A stretch of DNA of 64,000 nucleotides from Cognatiluteimonas sedimenti (GTDB lineage Bacteria; Pseudomonadota; Gammaproteobacteria; Xanthomonadales; Xanthomonadaceae), in the NCBI RefSeq assembly GCF_022808325.1, contig NZ_JALGCL010000002.1:373016-437015 (forward strand), written 5' to 3'. Each line of letters begins with the position of its first letter. The first letter of the stretch is position 1. The notes under the pieces are model-generated. The model worked only from the letters and a program-made list of their open reading frames with translations. It ran no database searches and was not told the origin of the DNA. The position numbers were made by a program, and so were the translations under genes. Positions 8,650-17,086 of this stretch are shown here, piece by piece.

Positions 8650-8882
8650 TGCCGCTGCAGCCACGCGATCAGCAGACGCAGGGCTCCGATGCCCAGCAGA
8701 AGGAACCCGATCGGAACCGCGACCACCATCAGGATTCCCAGGCCGATCGGGTTGCCGTCGGCCGGGCCGACCACGGTGTAGAGCAGCAGTGGGGCTGCGC
8801 CAGCCAGCATCACCAGCAGGCCGGCCTTGATGAAGGTCGCGCCGGTCCAGCGCTGCAGCAGCTTGTGTTCGAAGTCCGGCAT
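8646..8882 (-). CDS. Hypothetical small membrane protein (78 aa)
   Basis: 78-residue protein with an N-terminal amphipathic stretch (MPDFEHKLLQRW) and two hydrophobic helices (IKAGLLVMLAGAAPLLLYTVV and IGLGILMVVAVPIGFLLLGIG). ATG 8882 is chosen because a GGGGA box lies about 8 nt upstream; a longer frame to 8915 has no ribosome site. It is the first gene of a two-gene unit with the 63-residue membrane protein, joined by an ATGA overlap. No known family was recognised. Confidence 0.75.
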   Translation of the reverse strand: MPDFEHKLLQRWTGATFIKAGLLVMLAGAAPLLLYTVVGPADGNPIGLGILMVVAVPIGFLLLGIGALRLLIAWLQRQ

Positions 8883-9012
8883 GGCGCTTCCCCGGCGCGG
8901 ATGCGGTGGGGGCACGATACCAGCGGTGGGGGAGGTGTGCTTTCTCGCGCTTGGCAGCTGCGTCGGATGTGGGGATGGGTGGCTTCGGGCTGCCCCTCAC
9001 CCGCCTTCGGCA

Positions 9013-9038
9013 CCCTCTCCCCGCAGGCGGGGAGAGGG
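9013..9038. repeat. Intergenic palindrome (CCCTCTCC element)
   Basis: CCCTCTCCCCGC (9013-9024) is the perfect inverse of GCGGGGAGAGGG (9027-9038). It is flanked on the left by TGCCCCTCACCCGCC. This is the look of dispersed GGGGAGAGGG palindromes found between genes in many GC-rich Proteobacteria. It lies between the stop of the DUF885 gene and the small membrane genes and has no T-tract, so it is listed as a repeat rather than a terminator. Confidence 0.6.
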
Positions 9039-9084
9039 ACAGCAATGCCGCTGCCCCGCACGCACGCCGCGATCCGGGGGCGCT

Positions 9085-10956
9085 TTATTGCGCCGGCGCA
9101 GTCGCCGTTTTCGATGCCGGGGGTGCTGTTGCGGCCGGCGTCGCCGCCTGCTGCGCCTTGATCCAGCGGTCGATCTTGGCGTCGAGCACGTCCAGCGGGA
9201 CCGAGCCGTCCTTGAGCACCTGGGCGTGGAACTGGCGCAGGTCGAACTTCGGGCCGAGCGCCTGCTCGGCGCGCGTGCGCAGGGCTTCGATCTTCAGTTC
9301 GCCGATCTTGTAGGCCAGCGCCTGCCCGGGGATGGCGAGGTAGCGTTCGATTTCGGCGTTGGCTTCGGCCGGGGTGCCTGCAGTGTTGTCGAGCATGTAC
9401 TGCAGCGCGCGCTCACGGCTCCAGCCCTGCGCGTGCAAGCCGGTGTCGACGACCAGGCGGGTTGCGCGCCACAGCGAGTTGAGCAGGTAGCCGGCGTAAT
9501 CGTAGGGATCCTGGTACATCCCGAGCTCCTTGCCCAGCGATTCGGCGTACAGGCCCCAGCCTTCGGCGAAGGCGGTCTCGCCGCCGTTGCGGCGGAACTT
9601 TGGCAGGCCAATGAGTTCCTGCTGCAGCGCGACCTGCACGTGGTGGCCGGGGATCGCCTCGTGCAGGAACAGGTCCTCGGCTTCCCACGTGCGTCGCCGC
9701 GGCACGTCGGAGGTGTTGACGTAGAACACGCCAGGGCGCTTTCCGTCGGCGCTCGGGCCCTGGTACTCGCCCGCCGGCACGGTGGCGGCGCGGTAGGGTT
9801 CCACCGGCTGGATCTCGAGCGACGCCCTGGGCAGCGGCGAGAACAGCTTCGGCAACGCGGCCGAGACGCGCGCGCCGATGTCGCGGTAGCGCGACAGGAT
9901 CGCGCCGTCGTTCTTGTACGCGAAGCGCCTGTCGCTGCGCATGAAGCGGAAGAACTCCTGCAGCGAGCCCTTGTACCCGGCCTGCTGCATCACCTTGCGC
10001 AATTCGCCCTGGACCCGCGCCACTTCGTCCAGCCCGGTCTGGTGGATCTGCGCCGGGGTCAGGTCGGTGGTGGTGCCCTGGCGCGCGTTCCAGGCGTACC
10101 AAGCGGCGCCATTGGGCAGCGCGGCCACGCCGACGCTGGCGCGGGTATGCGCCATGTAGTCGTTGGCGATGTAGTCGCGCAGGCGGCGGTACGCGGGCGT
10201 CAGCTGCTGCGCGATCAGCTCGCGGTAGTCGGCCGTGATCCGCGCCTTGTCGGCGTCGGAGAACGACGGCGGCATGGTCTTGACCGGCGTCCAGAACAGC
10301 GTGTCCTCCGGCTTGTCGCGGATCAGCGCGTCCAGCTGCGGCACCACCCTGTCCATCAGCGCCCGTGGCTGCACCACGCCCTTGGCGACGCCTTCGCGCA
10401 TGTTGGCGATGGCCTGGTCGAAGATCGCCGGCAATTGCGCCGCGCGCTTGCGCCAGTTGTCGTAGTCGCGCACGGTACGGAACGGCTGCGCGCCGTTGCC
10501 CGAACCGAGCGTGGCGGCGAGGTTGGCGAAGTTGTAGAACTGGTTGACCGGCAGCATCCAGCCGGGGAACTGCTCGCCCTGCAGCGCGTAGCCCGCGTCG
10601 TGGACGAAGATCTCGTAGCTGATCAGGTCCTGGCCGTCGAGCCCGGCCGGGCCCAGCGCCTGCACCTTCTTCAGCCAGCGCGCGTTGAAATCGTGGGTGC
10701 GCTTGCGGTAGTCGGCCGAGAGCAGGTTGGGCAGTTCGTCGTTGTAGCGCGCGTCGCCCTGGAAGGTGGCCTGCAGCGGGTTGAGCTCGAGGCCTTCCTG
10801 CCAGAACTGCTCGTAGAGGCGGTCGAGCGTGGCCGCCTTGTCGCGGGACGCGATGTTGCCGCGGGTGCCGCCGCCGGTCGAAGTGGTCGCGCAACCCGCG
10901 AGCACGGTGGCCACGGCGACCAGCAAGGCGATGGGGAGCGACCGGCATGGGTGCAT
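9085..10956 (-). CDS. DUF885 family lipoprotein, putative metallopeptidase
   Basis: 623-residue secreted lipoprotein. The signal peptide ends in the lipobox LAGC (Cys22), so it is membrane-anchored on the periplasmic side. The DUF885 signature HEAIPGHH lies at about residues 433-440, and its HExxxGH layout matches zinc-binding helices; a distal EGWGLYAE segment supplies the usual acidic ligand. Members are regarded as metallopeptidases on sequence grounds. ATG 10956 is preferred to the upstream in-frame ATG at 11016 because of the clean lipoprotein signal and an AGGA box 7 nt upstream. The last 20 residues are Ala/Thr/Pro-rich. Monocistronic as far as can be seen. Confidence 0.9.
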   Translation of the reverse strand: MHPCRSLPIALLVAVATVLAGCATTSTGGGTRGNIASRDKAATLDRLYEQFWQEGLELNPLQATFQGDARYNDELPNLLSADYRKRTHDFNARWLKKVQALGPAGLDGQDLISYEIFVHDAGYALQGEQFPGWMLPVNQFYNFANLAATLGSGNGAQPFRTVRDYDNWRKRAAQLPAIFDQAIANMREGVAKGVVQPRALMDRVVPQLDALIRDKPEDTLFWTPVKTMPPSFSDADKARITADYRELIAQQLTPAYRRLRDYIANDYMAHTRASVGVAALPNGAAWYAWNARQGTTTDLTPAQIHQTGLDEVARVQGELRKVMQQAGYKGSLQEFFRFMRSDRRFAYKNDGAILSRYRDIGARVSAALPKLFSPLPRASLEIQPVEPYRAATVPAGEYQGPSADGKRPGVFYVNTSDVPRRRTWEAEDLFLHEAIPGHHVQVALQQELIGLPKFRRNGGETAFAEGWGLYAESLGKELGMYQDPYDYAGYLLNSLWRATRLVVDTGLHAQGWSRERALQYMLDNTAGTPAEANAEIERYLAIPGQALAYKIGELKIEALRTRAEQALGPKFDLRQFHAQVLKDGSVPLDVLDAKIDRWIKAQQAATPAATAPPASKTATAPAQ

Positions 10957-11142
10957 CGATGTTCCTGGCAAGCGGCGGAAAACCGCTGCGCAGGGTAACG
11001 CCACGCGCGCTTGCATTCCGTTAACCGCGGGCCGCGGGCGTCGTGCTGTGGCGCAGGCAGGAACGTGACTCCTGGACCGTGGCGCCGCGAAGGAGCAACG
11101 CCTGCCTTCCTCCGGCAGGGAGGGAGGAGGATGCGCAACGCA

Positions 11143-11955
11143 TCAACCCGCGGCGGCATGCTCGCGCAGTTCGTCGGCGCGCGCGCGACCGAGGTAGCGG
11201 TGGATGCCGGCCCGCGCCAGGTACAGCAGCGGGATCAGCGCGATCGCGGCCGCCATCTTGTAGAGGTAATTGAGCGTGCCCACCGCCAGGAACAGCGAGG
11301 TGGGCCAGTGCTGCGGGCCGAGCACGAAGGCGATGTACAGCACCACGAAGCTGTCCACCAGTTGCGACACCGCGGTCGAGCCGGTCGCGCGCAGCCAGGC
11401 GTGGCGCTCGCCGGTGGCGCGACGGATACGATGGAAGATGTTGACGTCGATCAGCTGGCCGATGATGAAGGCGACCAGCGAGCCCCAGATCGTCCACAAC
11501 CCCTGCCCGAACACCGCCGCGAACGCGGCCTGGTAATCCGGTACGCCGTGCTCCTGGGCCACGGTCACCCACCACGATGCCGGCGCGAGGTGGATGGCGA
11601 CGAACGCGAACGCGAAGCCGTAGATGATCAGGCCCGCCGCCAGCCAGCTGATGAAGCGCACGCCGCGGCGGCCGTAATATTCGTTGACCGTGTCGGTCAT
11701 GATGAACACGATCGGCCACAGCAGCGTGCCTGCGGTGAAGTTGAGCGAGCCGGCCTGGCCGAACAGGTTCCACTCCAGCGGCCGGATCCCGAGCGTGTCT
11801 TCCAGCGCGAAGATCTTGACGCCGATGAACTCCGCCAGCACCGCATTGACGCAGAAGAACCCGGCCAGGCCGATGAACAGTCGCGACGCGCGGTCGTTGA
11901 GCAGCCACAGGCCGGTGCGGCGCAGGTTGGAATCGGCGCTTTCGGTGGCGTGCAT
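11143..11955 (-). CDS. yhhQ: Queuosine precursor transporter (YhhQ/DUF165 family)
   Basis: 270-residue inner-membrane protein of the VUT/YhhQ family, which imports 7-deazaguanine precursors (preQ0/preQ1) for queuosine modification of tRNA. Family features seen are the segment FIGVKIFALED near the first helix, FIMTDTVNEYYGRRGVR between helices, and VAFIIGQLIDVNIFHRI near the middle, with about six hydrophobic helices. ATG 11955 starts the family-like N-terminus; the frame extends upstream to 12069 without a ribosome site. It is a few hundred bases downstream of the DUF502 gene on the same strand and probably has its own transcript. Confidence 0.88.
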   Translation of the reverse strand: MHATESADSNLRRTGLWLLNDRASRLFIGLAGFFCVNAVLAEFIGVKIFALEDTLGIRPLEWNLFGQAGSLNFTAGTLLWPIVFIMTDTVNEYYGRRGVRFISWLAAGLIIYGFAFAFVAIHLAPASWWVTVAQEHGVPDYQAAFAAVFGQGLWTIWGSLVAFIIGQLIDVNIFHRIRRATGERHAWLRATGSTAVSQLVDSFVVLYIAFVLGPQHWPTSLFLAVGTLNYLYKMAAAIALIPLLYLARAGIHRYLGRARADELREHAAAG

Positions 11956-12071
11956 GCAGCGGGGTCCTGTCGTGGTTGCGCGTCTCCAGCGCGTTGTTCC
12001 CGCAAAGCGGGGCTTCTCCGCAGGCGCATGCCAGTCCATCCGCTTGCGCTGCAGTTTTCCGGCCAGCAAGG

Positions 12072-12091
12072 ATGCCCGCTATCGCGGGCAT
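12072..12091. repeat. Palindromic hairpin (ATGCCCGC..GCGGGCAT) after the DUF502 gene
   Basis: ATGCCCGC (12072-12079), loop TATC, GCGGGCAT (12084-12091). This is a perfect 8-bp dyad 5 bases beyond the DUF502 stop codon. The sequence GATGCCCGCTATCGCGGGCATGA resembles dispersed palindromic elements frequent in Xanthomonadales genomes. It may stabilise the 3' end of the mRNA; there is no T-run. Confidence 0.55.
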
Positions 12092-12096
12092 GACGA

Positions 12097-12786
12097 TCAG
12101 AAATCGTCGGGCCGCTTGGCCACGCCTTTCGGCGGCGCGAACGGGATCGACTCCGGCGAGACCGCGCCACCGGAGATGATGAAGCTCATGGCCTGGTCCA
12201 CGGTCCAGTCCGTCGGCGTGATCTTCTCGATCGGCACGATTTCGAGGTAACCGGAGGTGGGGTTGGGCGTGGTCGGCACGTAGACCGCGGCCAGTTCGCG
12301 GCCAGTGCCCTGTTCGCGGATCACCCGGGTGACGAAGCCGACCGATTTCATTTCCGCGTGCGGGAAATCGATCAGCACCACGCGCTGGGTGCCGTCGGGC
12401 TGGGTCTGCAGGATGTCGAGCAGCTTGCGCGCGCTGCCGTAGATCGTGCTGGCCAGCGGCACGCGCGCGACCAGCGCTTCGAACCAGCGCAGCAACCGCT
12501 GGCCGAACACGCGCCGCGCCATCCAGCCCGCCAGCAGGATCACCGCGAGCGTCGCCAGCAGCGCGAACGCGGTCTGCACCCAGGGATCGTCGAGCCAGCG
12601 CAGCGCCGGGCCGTCGCTCGCCGCCAGGTTGTGCAGCAGCGGACCGATCAGCGGCCGGCTGGTGTCCGACAGCAGCACGAACACGAACTTGACCACGACC
12701 CAGGTCAGCCAGATGGGCAGCAGGGTCAGCAGGCCGGTGAGGAACAGTCGTTGCAGGCGTTGGCCTGTCGAAAGGGGTGGGCGCAT
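12097..12786 (-). CDS. DUF502 family inner-membrane protein
   Basis: 229-residue protein of the DUF502 family. Two transmembrane helices near the N-terminus (FLTGLLTLLPIWLTWVVVKFVFVLL; VQTAFALLATLAVILLAGWMA) are followed by a soluble domain with the family pattern VPLASTIYGSARKLLDIL and FPHAEMKSVGFVT. The protein ends in charged residues. Function is unknown across the family. ATG 12786 is preceded by only a TACAAT hexamer ending 6 nt before it and no Shine-Dalgarno sequence, so a leaderless transcript is possible. It starts about 70 bases from the kinase gene stop on the same strand. Confidence 0.88.
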   Translation of the reverse strand: MRPPLSTGQRLQRLFLTGLLTLLPIWLTWVVVKFVFVLLSDTSRPLIGPLLHNLAASDGPALRWLDDPWVQTAFALLATLAVILLAGWMARRVFGQRLLRWFEALVARVPLASTIYGSARKLLDILQTQPDGTQRVVLIDFPHAEMKSVGFVTRVIREQGTGRELAAVYVPTTPNPTSGYLEIVPIEKITPTDWTVDQAMSFIISGGAVSPESIPFAPPKGVAKRPDDF

Positions 12787-12792
12787 GCGCGG

Positions 12793-12798
12793 ATTGTA
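12793..12798 (-). promoter_or_regulatory. Candidate -10 box for a leaderless DUF502 transcript
   Basis: TACAAT on the minus strand, with 6 nt between its end and the ATG. A start 6-7 nt downstream of a -10 hexamer places transcription initiation at the start codon. No good -35 box was found, so support is partial. Confidence 0.35.
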
Positions 12799-12854
12799 GG
12801 GGAGCGGGATGGCCGGCAGCGGCGACGCTGGCGAAACCCGGCTTGGCCGCCGCG

Positions 12855-14906
12855 CTACAGCTCGCGCACCAGGCGGAAGCCGACGTCGTCGTAGCCGCGG
12901 CTGGCGTCGCGCGGCGCGGGCGCGCCGCGCCAGCTGCGGCCGGCAGTGGCGCGCTGGCTGCAGTCGCCGCTGCATTCGCGCAGCCACTCGGACACCGCCC
13001 GCGCGCCACCGCCGGCCGGCAATGCGCGCGCCTCGGCCGCACTCGGCAGGCGATAGCGACGGCCGCTGCGCTGGCTCATCCAGCGCGCGTAGGCGTCGGC
13101 GTCGGACCAGGACACGCAGACCACCGGCTGTCCCGGCGATTGCGTGAAGCCCGGTTCCTGCCACGAGATCGGCTTGACGATCCGCAACGGCGACAGGCGC
13201 TCGCGGCACAGCGCCGCGGCGCGGCCGGTGGCGGCGGCGAACCGCGCGTAGTCGGAACGGTTCACTTCGTTGCGCGAGGCCGCGATCATGTCGCCGCCGA
13301 CCTGCGCCAGGCGCATGCCCGGTTCGCCGGGCAAGGGATCGCCGGCCTGGGGGATCGCCCGTGCCCGCGCCTGCAGCGATTGCGTGGTCGCGGCGTCGAT
13401 GCCGAGCGTTTCGGCGCTTGCGGCGGTCCGCAACGCGGTGTCACGGTCGTAGTGCGATGCGGCTTCGGCGATGCGCGCCTCCAGCGCCTTGGCGACGCGG
13501 GCCTGCAATTGCGCCATCCAGGCCGGGTCGCCGCGGGGCGCGGCCGCGGCCAGTCGCCTGGCGCGGTCGACGTAGTCGCGCGCGCGCTCGATATCCCCGG
13601 AGCGGATGCGGCGCCCGGCTTCGTCGGCGAAGGCGGCGATCAGCGCCGCGGTCGCCGCCGGCAGGCGCGGATGCGCGGCGTCGGCTTTCCAGGCCGTCAG
13701 CAGGCTGTCGTAGGCGTTGCCGTCCCCGGGGGTGGTCAGGTTCCGCGCGCGCAGCTGCTGCTCGGCGGCGGCGATCCAGCGCTCGGCCGGCGAGACCGGC
13801 AACGGCCGCAGCATCGGGTCGGTGATGTCGGCGATCGCGCCCGGGCCCGCGCCCGCCGTCGCGTTGCGAGCGCCACCCGGCACGCGGAAGAAGCCGTCGC
13901 CGTCGGCGCCCTGGCGCAGCGCAATGCCCAGCCCGGCAGCCACCACCAGCACGACCGCGATCCAGGCGCCGCGTGGCCAGCGCCGGATGCGCGCGATGCC
14001 ATGGCGCAGCGCCGCGGCCGCGCGCACCATGGGCTGGCCGCCACGCTGCGGAACCCGGTCCAGCGCTTCGCGCATCTGCTGCGCGCTGCGGAAGCGTTGC
14101 GCCGGCGATTTCGCCAGCGCCTTGTCGAGGAAGCGTTGCCAGTGTCGCAGGTGCCGTGGCAACCGCGGGATCGGGTCCTGGGCGTGCATCACCGCCATCG
14201 ACAACGCGTCCCCGGCCATGTACGGCAGGCGGCCGGTGAGCATCTCCCAGGCCAGCACGCCGACGCTGTAGAGGTCGGCACGGGCATCGACTTCCTCGCC
14301 GCGCGCCTGCTCCGGGGCCATGTAGGCGGTGCTGCCCACGGCCATGCCCGCGGTGGTGACGCGCGGGCCGAAGCCGCGGCGCAGGGCGATGCCGAAGTCG
14401 GCCAGCAGCGGACGTTCGGCTTCGTCGAACAGCACGTTCTCGGCCTTGACGTCGCGATGCACGACGCCGCGCGCGTGCGCGTAGTCCAGCGCCGACAACA
14501 GCGCGTGCAGGATCTGGCGCACGCGGGCATGGCCGTTGTCGTGCCCGTCCTGCGCGAATTCGCGCTGGCCGAGGTGGCCGCGGGCAAGGTAGGGCATGGC
14601 GTAGTAGGGCAGGCCGCCGCGGGTGCGGCCGACCTCGAAGATGCCGACGATGTGCGGATGCTCCAGCCGCGCGATGGTGCGCGCCTCGTTCTCGAAGCGG
14701 CGGCGGCTGACCTCGTCGGCCAGCGCCTCGGGCAGCATCACCTTGATCGCGACTTCGCGCCCCAGCGATTGCTGCTCGCCCAGGTACACGGTCGACATGC
14801 CGCCATCGCCGATCGCCCGCGACAGCGCGTAGCCGGCGATTTCCGGCAAGGGCGCGCCCGCCTGCGCAGGCGTGCCGTCGTCGCGGTCGGGCGGAATCGC
14901 GGACAT
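12855..14906 (-). CDS. Membrane Ser/Thr protein kinase fused to an FGE-sulfatase-like domain
   Basis: 683-residue protein. Residues 26-290 form a Hanks-type kinase with glycine loop GDGGMSTVY, ATP-binding Lys55, catalytic HRDVKAEN (Asp152), DFG 170-172 and APEQ. A single transmembrane helix (314-330, WIAVVLVVAAGLGIAL) follows a basic stretch, so the kinase is cytoplasmic and the rest periplasmic. Residues 340-560 are helical and TPR-like, and the last 125 residues match the formylglycine-generating-enzyme fold (PVVCVSWSDADAYARWM, RRYRLPSAAEA, GFRLVRE). Enzyme-type FGE cysteines are not in the standard positions, so this end is probably a ligand-binding module. ATG 14906 has a GGGGG box 4 nt upstream. 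Signal and substrate are unknown. Confidence 0.9.
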   Translation of the reverse strand: MSAIPPDRDDGTPAQAGAPLPEIAGYALSRAIGDGGMSTVYLGEQQSLGREVAIKVMLPEALADEVSRRRFENEARTIARLEHPHIVGIFEVGRTRGGLPYYAMPYLARGHLGQREFAQDGHDNGHARVRQILHALLSALDYAHARGVVHRDVKAENVLFDEAERPLLADFGIALRRGFGPRVTTAGMAVGSTAYMAPEQARGEEVDARADLYSVGVLAWEMLTGRLPYMAGDALSMAVMHAQDPIPRLPRHLRHWQRFLDKALAKSPAQRFRSAQQMREALDRVPQRGGQPMVRAAAALRHGIARIRRWPRGAWIAVVLVVAAGLGIALRQGADGDGFFRVPGGARNATAGAGPGAIADITDPMLRPLPVSPAERWIAAAEQQLRARNLTTPGDGNAYDSLLTAWKADAAHPRLPAATAALIAAFADEAGRRIRSGDIERARDYVDRARRLAAAAPRGDPAWMAQLQARVAKALEARIAEAASHYDRDTALRTAASAETLGIDAATTQSLQARARAIPQAGDPLPGEPGMRLAQVGGDMIAASRNEVNRSDYARFAAATGRAAALCRERLSPLRIVKPISWQEPGFTQSPGQPVVCVSWSDADAYARWMSQRSGRRYRLPSAAEARALPAGGGARAVSEWLRECSGDCSQRATAGRSWRGAPAPRDASRGYDDVGFRLVREL

Positions 14907-14976
14907 CTGGCCCCCTGTTGCCAAGCCGCGAGCATACGCCGCGCGGGCTGGGCGGGTGAACCCGTGGCCGCCAGCT

Positions 14977-15444
14977 TCAGCGGGCGCGCTTGCGCCGCAG
15001 GTACAGCTGCTTGCGCACCCGCGCGACCAGATCGTGATCGGCGTCGCGAATCGCGGTGTCGAACCAGCGCAGGACCTTGTCGCCGTCGGCGGTGGCGGCG
15101 CGCAGTTCCTCGAGAACGGCATCGTCGAGGTTGAATTCGGCGACCACGGTGCCGCGCCCGGGTTTCTCGAAATCGATCGCCGCGGCGCGATCCCAGACGA
15201 TGTGGTCGTCGCCGATCGCGTTCATCACCAGCAGCATCCAGAACGGATCGGTCATCGCGAACAGGGAGCCGCCGAAATGGCTGCCGACGTAGTTTCGGTT
15301 CCAGGGCCGCATCCGCAACTCGACCCGGGCATGGCGCCAGTCGTCGGCGATGGCGACGACGTGGATGCCTGCGAACAGGAATGGCGGCCACAGGTTGAGC
15401 GCCCGGCGCAGGGTGCGCGCGGAGAGCCTGCGCAGCGTGGTCAT
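14977..15444 (-). CDS. DUF4442 hotdog-fold protein (thioesterase-like)
   Basis: 155-residue cytoplasmic protein of the DUF4442/PaaI-like hotdog group. Typical segments are WPPFLFAGIHV near the start, RPWNRNYVGSHFGGSLFAM (the central helix region of the fold) and DKVLRWFDTAIRDAD. Hotdog proteins of this type are suspected acyl-CoA or acyl-ACP thioesterases, but no substrate can be assigned. The ATG overlaps the stop of the CnoX-like gene (ATGA), so the two are translationally coupled; the polycation RRKRAR closes the protein. Confidence 0.85.
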   Translation of the reverse strand: MTTLRRLSARTLRRALNLWPPFLFAGIHVVAIADDWRHARVELRMRPWNRNYVGSHFGGSLFAMTDPFWMLLVMNAIGDDHIVWDRAAAIDFEKPGRGTVVAEFNLDDAVLEELRAATADGDKVLRWFDTAIRDADHDLVARVRKQLYLRRKRAR

Positions 15445-16319
15445 ACCAGCAGCAGCGAGGACATCTTCCTGCGATAGCGGCCGACCAGGTCCTCGTCGTC
15501 GACGACGCGGAAGGCGTCGATCAGCGCCTTCTTCGGCAGCCCGTCCTCGAACCCGCGGTTGCGGCGCAGCATCTCGATGAACTGTTCCAGCCCGGCCTCG
15601 GCGTCGCCGGCGACGATCCGCTGCACGCCCAGCAGGTGGCGCGCGCGCAGGTCGTCGGGGTTGGCGGCGATCGCCGCCTGCAGGGTTTCCGCCGGCGGCG
15701 CGTCCTTGAGCAGCGCGGCGAATCCCAGCCGCGCCCGCGCCTTGACCGCGCGGTCGTCGGTGGAGAGGTTGGCCGGCAGCGCGTCGAGCAGCTGCCCGGC
15801 CTCGTGCGCGCCGCCGGTGGCGAGCAGGGCCAGGGCGAGGTCGAGTTTCAGTTCGGCCTTGTCCGGCTCGGTTTCGATCGCCTTGCGCAGGCGCAGCACC
15901 TCGGCATGCGGGTCGACCGGCGCGGCGGCCTGCTCCGGCAGCGGCTCCTGCTCGGCCGGCACGCCGGGCTGGATGTCGTGGTGGGCGAGGAACTCGCGCA
16001 GCTGCGCTTCCGGCAGCGCGCCGGGGAAGCCGTCGACCAGTTGCCCGTCCTTGACCAGCATCACCGTCGGAATCGAGCGGATCTGGAACGCGGCGGCCAG
16101 CTGCTGCTCCTTGTCGACATCGACCTTGGCCAGCTCGAACGCGCCGTGGTAGTCGGCGGCTAGCTTCTCCAGCAGCGGACCGAGTTGCTTGCAGGGCCCG
16201 CACCATTCGGCCCAGAAATCCACCAGCACCGGAACCTGCAGCGACCTCTGGATGACGCTGGTTTCGAAGGTCTCGGTGGTGGCATCGAAAACGTGGGCGG
16301 GGCTGGCGGCAATGGACAT
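15441..16319 (-). CDS. cnoX: Thioredoxin-TPR chaperone (CnoX/YbbN-like)
   Basis: 292-residue protein with an N-terminal thioredoxin domain (residues 10-112, active site WCGPCK, cis-Pro in SIPTVM) followed by an Ala/Glu/Pro linker and about 160 residues of TPR-like helices. This is the CnoX architecture: a holdase that protects proteins during oxidative or hypochlorous stress and hands them to GroEL or DnaK. Unlike E. coli CnoX, which has lost the first cysteine, this one keeps both, as reported for the Caulobacter protein, so thioredoxin activity is likely retained. Start 16319 has GGGA about 8 nt upstream. First gene of a two-gene operon with the DUF4442 protein. Confidence 0.9.
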   Translation of the reverse strand: MSIAASPAHVFDATTETFETSVIQRSLQVPVLVDFWAEWCGPCKQLGPLLEKLAADYHGAFELAKVDVDKEQQLAAAFQIRSIPTVMLVKDGQLVDGFPGALPEAQLREFLAHHDIQPGVPAEQEPLPEQAAAPVDPHAEVLRLRKAIETEPDKAELKLDLALALLATGGAHEAGQLLDALPANLSTDDRAVKARARLGFAALLKDAPPAETLQAAIAANPDDLRARHLLGVQRIVAGDAEAGLEQFIEMLRRNRGFEDGLPKKALIDAFRVVDDEDLVGRYRRKMSSLLLV

Positions 16320-16348
16320 GGCGGATCCCGGGAGGCGTTCAGCCTGAG

Positions 16349-16357
16349 ATTGTGCCA
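16349..16357 (-). promoter_or_regulatory. Candidate extended -10 promoter of the cnoX-DUF4442 operon
   Basis: On the minus strand TGGCACAAT reads as an extended -10 element (TG, one base, CACAAT at 16354-16349). A start near 16342 would leave a leader of about 22 nt before ATG 16319. The -35 region is not clear. Confidence 0.4.
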
Positions 16358-16387
16358 GCGGCCCCCGAATCCAACCGCCACGACCAG

Positions 16388-16439
16388 ATGTAAAAAATAC
16401 TTGACATCACGACAACCGAATGTAATGTACACCTTACAT
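16388..16439 (+). promoter_or_regulatory. Promoter and ATGTAA/TTACAT operator boxes of the membrane protein-XRE operon
   Basis: TTGACA at 16401-16406 is a perfect -35 box, and TAATGT at 16423-16428 (16-bp spacing) is the likely -10. Three copies of one hexamer surround it: ATGTAA at 16388-16393, ATGTAA at 16420-16425 and its inverse TTACAT at 16434-16439. The last two form a dyad with an 8-base spacer that overlaps the -10 box. The sites sit exactly where a repressor would block RNA polymerase, and the operon's third gene encodes a small HTH protein, so autoregulation is inferred. The unusual AT-rich patch contrasts with its GC-rich surroundings. Confidence 0.65.
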
Positions 16440-16456
16440 CGAGATGGGGGTTGTCC

Positions 16457-17086
16457 ATGTCACTGCATCGCTGGGGAATCGCCGGGCTGCTGGCCGGCGC
16501 GGGAGTCGCGTTCTGGCTGCTGCTGGCCGGGCCGTCGAGGTTGCTTGGCGTGGATGCCGGGCAGGCAGGCACTGCGTTGCTGGTGACGGTGGCCTGGGTG
16601 TCGATGTACCGGGTTTCGCGGCTGCCGGGCGACGAACTCGGCGCAGCCGCGTCGCCGGCGGAATGGAAGGCCTGGATCGGCGCCGGCTTCATGTTGGCCG
16701 CGATCGTCTACTTCCTGGCGAAGATCGAGGTGTTCGCGGCGGCCGGGGTATTCGCCGACGCCGATGCCAGCGCGGTGGCGCGCAACCTGGTGCTGTTGCT
16801 GGTCGCCTGGTCGGTCCTGTCCACGGTGCTCGCGTCGCGCTGGAAGGGCGCGGTCGAGGAAGACGAACGCGACCGCGCCATCGCAGCGCGCGCCGCCGCC
16901 TGGGGCCGTGGCGCGCTTGTGGTCGCGGTGATCATGCTGGCGGTGGCGCTGGGACTGTCGCCGGCATCGCGGCTGCAATGGGCGAGTCATTTCATGGTCG
17001 CCAACCTGCTGGTGTTGGCGGTGATGTGGGGCTGCCTGTTCGAGTACGCGGCCGGGGCCGTGCTGCACTGGAGGGCGCGGCGATGA
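16457..17086 (+). CDS. Hypothetical membrane protein, first gene of an XRE-controlled operon
   Basis: 209-residue integral membrane protein with about six hydrophobic segments. A cytoplasmic-looking loop EEDERDRAIAARAAAWGRG precedes the fifth segment and resembles the D-E-R-D-x-x-I motif of DUF2178-type proteins, which often sit beside small Cro/XRE regulators. ATG 16457 is chosen because GGGGG lies 6 nt upstream; a TTG at 16451 is less likely. It overlaps the next gene by 4 bases (ATGA). No enzymatic motif was seen. Confidence 0.82.
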   Translation: MSLHRWGIAGLLAGAGVAFWLLLAGPSRLLGVDAGQAGTALLVTVAWVSMYRVSRLPGDELGAAASPAEWKAWIGAGFMLAAIVYFLAKIEVFAAAGVFADADASAVARNLVLLLVAWSVLSTVLASRWKGAVEEDERDRAIAARAAAWGRGALVVAVIMLAVALGLSPASRLQWASHFMVANLLVLAVMWGCLFEYAAGAVLHWRARR

